DNA of 64,000 nt from Halalkalicoccus sp. NIPERK01 (GTDB lineage: Archaea; Halobacteriota; Halobacteria; Halobacteriales; Halalkalicoccaceae): contig NZ_JASVVV010000003.1 of NCBI RefSeq assembly GCF_030287405.1, positions 248,001-312,000 on the forward strand, given 5' to 3'. Every line of letters begins with the position of its first letter. The first letter of the stretch is position 1. Positions 57,993 to 64,000 of this stretch are shown one piece after another. The notes beneath the pieces are model-generated. The model was given only the letters and a program-made list of their open reading frames with translations. It did no database searches and was not told the DNA's origin. Position numbers and translations under genes: made by a program.

Positions 57993-58340
57993 ATGGCACT
58001 CACACCCGAGACGATCGCGCGACACGAACTCAACGGCCTGTGCGTACGGGTCGTTTCCGCCGACAGCCCCGACTACGTCGGGATCGGCGGGCGTGTCGTA
58101 AGCGAGAGCGAGAAGACGCTCTCGATCCGCGACGGCCGGGACAAGCGAGTGCCGAAATCGGGCACCACGTTCGAGTTCCGACTCGACGCCACAGATGAAG
58201 CCGCGGGTCCCCGAAAGGGGGCCGGGACCGCCGGGGAACACGACCGCGACCCGGCGGCCTACGTTACGGTGGATGGCGACAGACTGCTCTCACGACCCGC
58301 CCGACGCACCGAAACCACAGGTGATTCACCATGGCGATAG
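57993..58340 (+). CDS. rnp1: Ribonuclease P protein component 1 (Rpp29/Pop4)
   Basis: The 115-residue protein has the Sm-like barrel: TIARHELNGLCVRVVSADSP, YVGIGGRVVSESEKTLSIRD, KRVPKSGTTFEFRL and AAYVTVDGDRLLSRPARR. It binds RNase P RNA and aids tRNA 5' processing. Position between L29 and S17 is the usual archaeal one. Its end overlaps the S17 start by 10 bases. A loop of about 20 residues (GPRKGAGTAGEHDRDP) between strands is a halophile-type insertion. Confidence 0.93.
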   Translation: MALTPETIARHELNGLCVRVVSADSPDYVGIGGRVVSESEKTLSIRDGRDKRVPKSGTTFEFRLDATDEAAGPRKGAGTAGEHDRDPAAYVTVDGDRLLSRPARRTETTGDSPWR

Positions 58341-58780
58341 GATTAGACGTAGAAACACCACCAGAACCGGACGATCCGGACTATGATTACGAGAAGTGTC
58401 CGTTCTACGGCGAACTCTCCGTTCGAGGCCAGATCCTCGAGGGAGTCGTCGCGAGCGCGGACATGGACAAGACCGTGATTGTCGAGCGAGAGTACGACGT
58501 CTTCGTGCCGAAGTACGATCGGTACATGAAGCGAAGATCGCGCGTCCCGGCCCACGTGCCGGGCGTGCTCGATCACGTCTCGGTCGGCGACCGCGTGAAG
58601 ATAGCAGAGACACGCCCCCTCTCGAAGACGAAGAGCCACGTCGTCGTCGAGGTCACGGAGGCCGAACTCGAACTCGGCCCCGTCGACCCGACGGAGGCGG
58701 CCGACGAGGCCGAAGGCGACGAGGAGGAGAGCGAGGGCGACGTAACCGAAGGCGCAGAGCCACAAGCGGGTGAGCAGTGA
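58331..58780 (+). CDS. rps17: 30S ribosomal protein S17 (uS17)
   Basis: The 149-residue protein has the archaeal start [20 protein letters not shown] and the conserved OB part [40 protein letters not shown] and [20 protein letters not shown]. An acidic tail of about 40 residues ends the protein. The stop overlaps the L14 ATG by one base. Confidence 0.97.
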   Translation: MAIGLDVETPPEPDDPDYDYEKCPFYGELSVRGQILEGVVASADMDKTVIVEREYDVFVPKYDRYMKRRSRVPAHVPGVLDHVSVGDRVKIAETRPLSKTKSHVVVEVTEAELELGPVDPTEAADEAEGDEEESEGDVTEGAEPQAGEQ

Positions 58781-59178
58781 TGGAGGCGCTGAAGGCCGAC
58801 GTCACGAAGGGCCTCTCGAAGGGCGCACTCATCAACTGTGCGGACAACAGCGGCGCCCGCGAACTGAAGCTGATCAGCGTCTCGGGCTACTCGGGCGTGA
58901 AGAACCGCCAGCCCCAGGCCGGCGTCGGTGACAAGATCACCGTCTCGGTCACGAAGGGGACCCCCGAGATGCGCCGCCAGATCCTCGAGGCGGTCGTCAT
59001 CCGCCAGCGGAAATCGATCCGCCGGCCCGACGGCACGCGCGTCAAGTTCGAGGACAACGCGGCGGTCATCATCGACGACGCGGAGGACCCCCGCGGGACG
59101 GAGATCAAGGGCCCGATCGCGCGCGAGGTGGCCGAACGCTTCGGGAGCGTCGCCAGCACGGCGACGATGATCGTCTAG
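58780..59178 (+). CDS. rpl14: 50S ribosomal protein L14 (uL14)
   Basis: The 132-residue protein has [27 protein letters not shown]-type conserved parts ([20 protein letters not shown]), [20 protein letters not shown] and [20 protein letters not shown]. It forms an intersubunit bridge and is the site of anti-association factors. The ATG at 58780 is used, as the preceding GTG adds a single residue. Confidence 0.98.
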   Translation: MEALKADVTKGLSKGALINCADNSGARELKLISVSGYSGVKNRQPQAGVGDKITVSVTKGTPEMRRQILEAVVIRQRKSIRRPDGTRVKFEDNAAVIIDDAEDPRGTEIKGPIAREVAERFGSVASTATMIV

Positions 59179-59189
59179 AGCATCGAACC

Positions 59190-59546
59190 ATGAGCAAGCA
59201 ACCACGCAAACAGCGAAACGACGCACAGAACGCGCCGCTGCACGAGCGCCACAAGCAGGTCCACGCGACGCTCGACGCGGACCTCCGCGAGGACCACGGC
59301 ACCCGCCGTGCCCGCGTCAACGTCGGCGACACCGTCGAGGTCATGCGCGGCGACTTCGCCGGCGAGACCGGCGAGGTAGTCGCGGTCGACCTCAAACGCG
59401 GCGTCGTCCACGTCGAGGACGCCGTCATCGAGAAGGCCGACGGCGAGGAGGTTCCCCGCCCGCTCGAGGCGAGCAACCTCCGGATCACGGCGTTGAACCT
59501 CGAGGACGAGGTTCGAGAGGCGCGACTCTCGGGTGATCGCGAATGA
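59190..59546 (+). CDS. rpl24: 50S ribosomal protein L24 (uL24)
   Basis: The 118-residue protein has the archaeal N-terminus [20 protein letters not shown] and the KOW motif [20 protein letters not shown], then [20 protein letters not shown]. It is an early assembly protein of the large subunit. It overlaps S4e by four bases. Confidence 0.97.
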   Translation: MSKQPRKQRNDAQNAPLHERHKQVHATLDADLREDHGTRRARVNVGDTVEVMRGDFAGETGEVVAVDLKRGVVHVEDAVIEKADGEEVPRPLEASNLRITALNLEDEVREARLSGDRE

Positions 59547-60301
59547 GCAGACACCAGAAACGACTCTCGGTACCGGACTCGTGGCCGGTCGAGCGCAAGA
59601 CCGCCAAGTACACCGTGAAGGCCCGCGCGGGCCCCCACGGCGAGGCGGGCGTGCCGCTCCTGATCGTGCTACGGGACGTACTGGGGTACGTCGACTCGAC
59701 GAAGGAAGCGAAGTACGCCACGAACGAGGGCAACGTCCTCGTCAACGGCGAACCGGTGGGCGACGTCCGTCGACCCATCGGGATGTTCGACATCCTCGGG
59801 TTCGAGGAGCGCGAGGAGTTCTACCGCGTGTTCCCCGACGAGGGCGGTCGGCTCGCGCTGACGCCGATCGACGAGGCGGACGCCGACGGCAAACTCGGCA
59901 AGATCGCCGACAAGCGGCAGGTGCCCGGCGGGGAGACCCAACTCCAACTGCACGACGGGCGCAACCTGCGCGTCGACGACGGCGCGGAGTACTCGCCGGG
60001 CGACTCGATCGTCATCGACTGGGACGGCGAGATCCTCGCGCACTTCGTCTACGAGGAGGGCGCGCTGGTCACCGCGGTGCAGGGCCAGCACGCCGGCGAG
60101 GTCGGCGAGATCGAGGAGATCACCGTGATCGAATCGAGCGCGCCCAACACCGTCAGCGTCGACACCGACGACGGCTCGTTCGAGACGATCGACGAGTACG
60201 TCGTCGTGATCGACGAGAACTTCGTCGGCGGGGACGCGGGAACCGCGTCCGAAGAAGCGAGCGGCGACAGCCGCGAGGACGAGGGAGGTGCTGAGGAATG
60301 A
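59543..60301 (+). CDS. rps4e: 30S ribosomal protein S4e (eS4)
   Basis: The 252-residue archaeal/eukaryotic protein starts [20 protein letters not shown]. It has an S4-like RNA-binding section with [20 protein letters not shown], a central [20 protein letters not shown] and a KOW end. The last about 30 residues are acidic. Overlaps L24 and L5 by four bases each. Confidence 0.97.
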   Translation: MSRHQKRLSVPDSWPVERKTAKYTVKARAGPHGEAGVPLLIVLRDVLGYVDSTKEAKYATNEGNVLVNGEPVGDVRRPIGMFDILGFEEREEFYRVFPDEGGRLALTPIDEADADGKLGKIADKRQVPGGETQLQLHDGRNLRVDDGAEYSPGDSIVIDWDGEILAHFVYEEGALVTAVQGQHAGEVGEIEEITVIESSAPNTVSVDTDDGSFETIDEYVVVIDENFVGGDAGTASEEASGDSREDEGGAEE

Positions 60302-60849
60302 GCGAGAGCCAGCACGAGGCCGAAGGCGAGTTCCACGAGATGCGCGAACCCGTCGTCGAGAAGGTCGTCGTCCACATGGGCGTCGGCACCGGCGGGCGCG
60401 AACTCGCGAACGCCGAGGAGATCCTCGAGGAGATCACGGGCCAGCAGAGCGTCCGCACGCAGGCCAAACGGACCAAGCCGGAGTTCGGCATCCGACAGGG
60501 CGACCCGATCGGCGCGAAGGTCACCCTGCGGGACGAGGCGGCCCGCGAGTTCCTCGAGACGGCGCTCGACATCGCCGAGATCTCGGGGAGCCAGTTCGAC
60601 CAGACCGGCAACGTGAGCTTCGGGGTCGAGGAACACACCGAGTTCCCCGGCCAGGAGTACGACCCGAACGTCGGAATCTTCGGGCTGGACGTGACGGTCA
60701 ACCTCGTGCGCCCGGGCTACCGGGTGAAAAAGCGCGACATCGCGTCGCGGCAGATCCCGTCGAGCCACCGACTCGACGCGGCGGCGGCGATCGCCTACCT
60801 GAACGCGGCGTTCGACGCCGGAATCGGACGGGAGGAGACGGATGAGTGA
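60298..60849 (+). CDS. rpl5: 50S ribosomal protein L5 (uL5)
   Basis: The 183-residue protein has [40 protein letters not shown], and [20 protein letters not shown]. It binds 5S rRNA and the P-site tRNA. Its last codons overlap the S14 start by eight bases (S14 ATG at 60842). Confidence 0.98.
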   Translation: MSESQHEAEGEFHEMREPVVEKVVVHMGVGTGGRELANAEEILEEITGQQSVRTQAKRTKPEFGIRQGDPIGAKVTLRDEAAREFLETALDIAEISGSQFDQTGNVSFGVEEHTEFPGQEYDPNVGIFGLDVTVNLVRPGYRVKKRDIASRQIPSSHRLDAAAAIAYLNAAFDAGIGREETDE

Positions 60850-61018
60850 ATCAGAGACACAGGAGACGGGCGAGCACGCCACGAAGCGCACCGGTCAGAT
60901 CGAACAGTGCCAGCGCTGTGGCCGCAAACAGGGTCTCGTCGGGAAGTACGACATCTGGCTGTGCCGACAGTGCTTCCGCGAGATCGCCCGCAAGATGGGG
61001 TTCAAGAAGTACAAATGA
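60842..61018 (+). CDS. rps14: 30S ribosomal protein S14, zinc-binding type (uS14)
   Basis: The 58-residue protein starts at the ATG at 60842 inside the L5 gene and reads [20 protein letters not shown] and [18 protein letters not shown]. Two CxxC pairs (CQRC and CRQC) form the zinc site. It is short, as usual for the Zn-type. It overlaps L5 by eight bases and S8 by four. Confidence 0.97.
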   Translation: MSESETQETGEHATKRTGQIEQCQRCGRKQGLVGKYDIWLCRQCFREIARKMGFKKYK

Positions 61019-61407
61019 CGACGAGTGATCCGTTCAGTAACGCGCTCTCGGGGATCGACAACGCCGAGAGCGTCGGACACCTGACACACACGATACAGCC
61101 CGCTTCGAACCAGATCGGCTCGGTGCTCGAGGTCTTCTACGACCGCGGGTACATCGACGGCTTCGAGTTCGTCGAGGACGGCCGAGCGGGACGGTTCGAG
61201 GTCGAACTGAAGGGCGCGATCAACGAGTGTGGCCCGGTCAAGCCCCGCTACTCGGCGGGCGCGGACGAGTTCGAGAAGTGGGAGAAGCGATACCTCCCCG
61301 CCCGCGACTACGGGACGCTCGTCGTCACGACCAGCCACGGCATCATGAGCCACTACGAGGCCCGCGAACGGGGCATCGGTGGCCAGGTGATCGCGTACGT
61401 CTATTAG
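61015..61407 (+). CDS. rps8: 30S ribosomal protein S8 (uS8)
   Basis: The 130-residue protein starts [20 protein letters not shown], with [20 protein letters not shown] and [20 protein letters not shown]; the end is GGQVIAYVY. It organises the central domain of 16S rRNA and can repress its own operon. The ATG at 61015 overlaps the S14 stop. Confidence 0.98.
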   Translation: MTTSDPFSNALSGIDNAESVGHLTHTIQPASNQIGSVLEVFYDRGYIDGFEFVEDGRAGRFEVELKGAINECGPVKPRYSAGADEFEKWEKRYLPARDYGTLVVTTSHGIMSHYEARERGIGGQVIAYVY

Positions 61408-61410
61408 ATC

Positions 61411-61995
61411 ATGCCACGAACAGAAATCACGCTACCGGACGAGGTCGACTGCGAGATCGACCACCTCGACGTGACGATCTCGGGGCCCGACGGCGAGGTC
61501 ACTCGCCGGCTGTGGTACCCCGACGTGACGGTCTCGACCGAGACGGTCACCGACGAGGTCGAGACCGACGACGGCGAGACCGAACAGCGCGAGGTCGAGG
61601 CGGTCGTCATCGAGAGCGAGACGGACAACGCGAAGACCAACGCCACCATCGGGACGTTCGAGAGCCACGTGCGCAACATGGTTCGGGGCGTCACCGACGG
61701 CTGGGAGTACCGCATGGAGGTGCTGTACTCTCACTTCCCGATGCAGGTGAACGTCGAGGGCGAGGAGGTCGTCATCGAGAACTTCCTCGGCGAGCGCGCC
61801 CCGCGCCGGACGACCGTCCACGGCGACACGCGGGTCGAGGTCGACGGCGAGGAGGTCGTCCTCTCGGGACCGAACAAGGAGGACGTCGGCCAGACCGCCG
61901 CCGACATCGAACAGCTCACCCGCGTCAGCGGCAAGGACACGCGGGTGTTCCAGGACGGCGTGTACATCACCGAGAAACCCAAAGGAGGCGTCTAG
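61411..61995 (+). CDS. rpl6: 50S ribosomal protein L6 (uL6)
   Basis: The 194-residue protein starts PRTEITLPDEVDCEIDHLDV and VTISGPDGEVTRRLWYPDVT. It carries the archaeal insertion of acidic residues (TDDGETEQREVEA) and ends with QLTRVSGKDTRVFQDGVYIT. It contacts 23S rRNA near the sarcin-ricin loop. L32e follows directly. Confidence 0.98.
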   Translation: MPRTEITLPDEVDCEIDHLDVTISGPDGEVTRRLWYPDVTVSTETVTDEVETDDGETEQREVEAVVIESETDNAKTNATIGTFESHVRNMVRGVTDGWEYRMEVLYSHFPMQVNVEGEEVVIENFLGERAPRRTTVHGDTRVEVDGEEVVLSGPNKEDVGQTAADIEQLTRVSGKDTRVFQDGVYITEKPKGGV

Positions 61996-62775
61996 ATGGC
62001 CGACAACGAGGAGACCGAAGCGGAGGTCGAGGACGTCGACGAGGCGACCCCCTCGGAGGACGAGGAGGTCGCCCCCGACGAGCGAGTCGAACTGACCGAC
62101 ATCAGCGGCGTCGGCGAGACGAAAGCCGACGCGCTTCGCGAGGCCGGCTTCGAGTCCGTCGAGGACGTCAAGGCCGCGAGCCAGGACGACCTGGCGGACG
62201 TCGAGGGCATCGGCAACGCGCTCGCCGCGCGGATCAAGGCCGACGTCGGCGGCCTCGAGGTCGCCGAGGAGACCGAAGCGGAGGTCGAAGACGAGGAGCC
62301 GGAGGCCGACGCGGAGGCCGAGGACGTCGAGACCGAACTCCGTCCGCGCGGGCTGACCGAGAAGACGCCCGAACTCGACGACGAGCGCGCGCGCCTGCTG
62401 GGCGAGCGCGCCCGGACCGGGAAGCCGGCGTTCAAGCGCCAGGACTACCACAAGAAGAAGCGCACGCCCGAGTCGTGGCGCCGGCCACGCGGCGGCCTCT
62501 CGAAACAGCGACGGCGCTTCAAGAGCCGAGGGCCGGTCGTCGAGGCCGGCTACCGCACGCCCACCGAGGTGCGCGGCCTGCACCCCAGCGGCTTCGAGGA
62601 GGTCTACGTCGAGAACACGGACGACCTCGAGGGCGTCGACGGCGACACCCAGGCGGTGCGGATCGGCTCGTCGGTCGGCGGGCGCAAGCGAGAGCGAATC
62701 GAGGAGGAAGCCGAGAGCGCGGGCATCCGCGTTCTCAACCCCACCTACGTCGAAGTCGAGGTAGACAATGAGTGA
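61996..62775 (+). CDS. rpl32e: 50S ribosomal protein L32e (eL32) with N-terminal helix-hairpin-helix
   Basis: The 259-residue protein has two parts. Residues 35-85 contain a helix-hairpin-helix domain ([34 protein letters not shown]) between two nearly identical acidic pieces, EETEAEVED. From about 130 comes the L32e core ([40 protein letters not shown]). The 23-nt sequence coding for the acidic piece is exactly repeated at 62008-62030 and 62266-62288. Function: eukaryote-like large-subunit protein. It overlaps L19e by eight bases. Confidence 0.96.
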   Translation: MADNEETEAEVEDVDEATPSEDEEVAPDERVELTDISGVGETKADALREAGFESVEDVKAASQDDLADVEGIGNALAARIKADVGGLEVAEETEAEVEDEEPEADAEAEDVETELRPRGLTEKTPELDDERARLLGERARTGKPAFKRQDYHKKKRTPESWRRPRGGLSKQRRRFKSRGPVVEAGYRTPTEVRGLHPSGFEEVYVENTDDLEGVDGDTQAVRIGSSVGGRKRERIEEEAESAGIRVLNPTYVEVEVDNE

Positions 62776-63217
62776 TCTCAAAGCACAGAAACGGCTGGCG
62801 GCCGACGTGCTGGACGTCGGGAAGAACCGCGTCTGGTTCGACCCGGAGGCCCAGGGCGAGATCGCCGACGCGATCACCCGAGAGGAGATCCGCGATCTCG
62901 TCGACCAGGGGATCATCCAGTCGAAGGAGGCCCGGGGCAACTCCCGCGGTCGCGCGCGCGACCGCCAGAAGAAGCGCGCCTACGGCCACCGCAAGGGCGC
63001 GGGCAAGCGCAAAGGGAAGGCCGGCGCGCGACAGGACGAGAAGGACGAATGGAAGAACCAGATCAGAGCACAGCGCCGGAAGCTCCGCGAACTCCGCGAC
63101 GAGGGCGAGCTCGATTCGACCCAGTACCGCGAGCTCTACAACAAGGCCCGCGGCGGGGAGTTCCGCAGCGTCCGGTACATGACCAACTACATCGACAACC
63201 AGTACGGTGACGACTAA
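62768..63217 (+). CDS. rpl19e: 50S ribosomal protein L19e (eL19)
   Basis: The 149-residue protein reads [40 protein letters not shown] and [20 protein letters not shown], with the long helical end [20 protein letters not shown]-like ([20 protein letters not shown]). It joins the two subunits as a bridge. The stop overlaps the L18 start by one base. Confidence 0.98.
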   Translation: MSDLKAQKRLAADVLDVGKNRVWFDPEAQGEIADAITREEIRDLVDQGIIQSKEARGNSRGRARDRQKKRAYGHRKGAGKRKGKAGARQDEKDEWKNQIRAQRRKLRELRDEGELDSTQYRELYNKARGGEFRSVRYMTNYIDNQYGDD

Positions 63218-63768
63218 TGGCAACAGGACCACGCTACAAGGTGCCGATGCGGCGTCGGCGCGAAGTTCGGACGGACTACCACCAGAGGTTGCGCCTGTTG
63301 AAATCCGACAAGCCGCGGCTTGTCGCTCGACCGAGCAACAAGCACATCAGGGCGCAGCTGACCACGACCGGTCCCGAGGGTGACGAGACCCTCGCGAGCG
63401 CGCATTCGAGCGACCTCGCAGAGTACGGCTGGGAGGCCCCGACGGGGAACCTGCCGGCGGCGTACCTCACCGGGTTGCTCGCGGGCAAGCGCGCCGTCGA
63501 GGCGGGCCTCTCGGAGGCCGTCCTCGACATCGGTCTGCACACGGCGACGCCGGGCAACAAGGTGTTCGCCGTCCAGGAGGGCGCGATCGACGCGGGCCTC
63601 GACATCCCGCACAACGACAGCGTCCTCGCGGACTGGTCGCGCACGCGCGGCGAGCACATCGCCGAGTACGCAGAGAGTCTCGACGAGCCGCTCTACAGCG
63701 GCGAGTTCGACGCAACGACGCTTCCCGAGCACTTCGATTCGGTTCGGGAGACCATCATGGAGGACTAA
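63217..63768 (+). CDS. rpl18: 50S ribosomal protein L18 (uL18)
   Basis: The 183-residue archaeal L18 starts [20 protein letters not shown], with [20 protein letters not shown] and [20 protein letters not shown]. It binds 5S rRNA with L5. It is larger than bacterial L18 because of a C-terminal extension shared with eukaryotic L5. Confidence 0.98.
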   Translation: MATGPRYKVPMRRRREVRTDYHQRLRLLKSDKPRLVARPSNKHIRAQLTTTGPEGDETLASAHSSDLAEYGWEAPTGNLPAAYLTGLLAGKRAVEAGLSEAVLDIGLHTATPGNKVFAVQEGAIDAGLDIPHNDSVLADWSRTRGEHIAEYAESLDEPLYSGEFDATTLPEHFDSVRETIMED

Positions 63769-63770
63769 CA

Positions 63771-64000
63771 ATGGCACAAAACGACGGATGGGAGCCCATC
63801 ACCCGGCTCGGCCGGCTCGTCCGCGACGGCGAGATCGAGACGATGGACGAGGCGCTCAACTCGGGGCTGCCGCTGAAGGAGGTCGAGGTCGTAGACCAGC
63901 TCCTTCCGGGCCTCGAGGACGACGTACTCGACATCAACATGGTCCAGCGGATGACCGACTCCGGTCGGCGCGTGAAGTTCCGCTGTGTGGTCGCCGTGGG
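63771..64000 (+). CDS. rps5: 30S ribosomal protein S5 (uS5), N-terminal part
   Basis: The first 76 residues are present ([60 protein letters not shown]). The N-terminal double-stranded RNA-binding domain of archaeal S5 starts at RMTDSGRR. The gene is cut by the window edge. It follows L18 by two bases in the same operon. Confidence 0.96.
   Translation, partial: MAQNDGWEPITRLGRLVRDGEIETMDEALNSGLPLKEVEVVDQLLPGLEDDVLDINMVQRMTDSGRRVKFRCVVAV

Noticed and set aside
61432-62940. 502-codon minus-strand frame across L6-L32e
   Set aside because: It is antisense to well-established ribosomal proteins and its composition (Leu/Val/Asp/Arg repeats) is that of shadow frames.
1-64000. CRISPR arrays, rRNA genes, insertion sequences or integrases
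   Set aside because: No regularly spaced direct repeats, rRNA blocks, transposase or tyrosine recombinase motifs were seen on either strand.

Overview
The window is a 64 kb stretch of a haloarchaeal (class Halobacteria) chromosome. The evidence is the very high G+C coding sequence, the strongly acidic proteins, the archaeal ribosomal protein operon (L3-L4-L23-L2-S19-L22-S3-L29-Rnp1-S17-L14-L24-S4e-L5-S14-S8-L6-L32e-L19e-L18-S5), F420 and archaeosine biosynthesis genes, CetZ, Cdc48, a SAMP-type ubiquitin-like protein, haloarchaeal TATA boxes and leaderless starts. The genus cannot be fixed from sequence reading alone.

Layout. 0-13.4 kb is metabolic and accessory: a truncated GH68 levansucrase-type gene, a tungstopterin aldehyde:ferredoxin oxidoreductase (AOR), an iron-type ABC importer whose two permease halves and ATPase form one 929-residue polypeptide, a [2Fe-2S] ferredoxin, small regulatory or unknown proteins, and a two-gene unit coding for a PQQ-type alcohol dehydrogenase with the lanthanide signature plus an unrecognised 303-residue protein. 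13.6-16.1 kb has a Cdc48-type AAA ATPase next to a SAMP/MoaD protein.

16.1-29 kb is the most unusual part. A second AOR and a cupin diverge from an operon of three substrate-binding-protein-like genes without signal peptides. Two CaCA exchangers and a VOC protein follow. Then comes an NMT1/THI5-type ABC transporter split into two convergent transcripts, ending in a DNA-binding protein in which a winged-helix domain is fused to the same kind of substrate-binding domain. Three forms of this fold (secreted lipoprotein, cytosolic, HTH-fused) thus occur within about 9 kb.

29-51 kb is mostly core metabolism: archaeosine RaSEA, PurQ/PurS/PurU/PurC, Sir2, F420 biosynthesis (CofH, CofG, CofC, with a creatininase-family protein that may be ArfB and an F420-type oxidoreductase), an orphan GvpH-like protein, CetZ, thymidylate kinase, a lone E1-alpha subunit, TrkA flanked by two RAM-domain proteins, and a CNNM/CorC-type membrane protein. 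Six convergent gene pairs here have interlocked stop codons. 51-52.1 kb has a VapBC module and tRNA-Gly(GCC) with a duplicated 3' end, which looks like an old integration site. 52.2-64 kb is the ribosomal operon, opened by a SPOUT methyltransferase and truncated inside S5.
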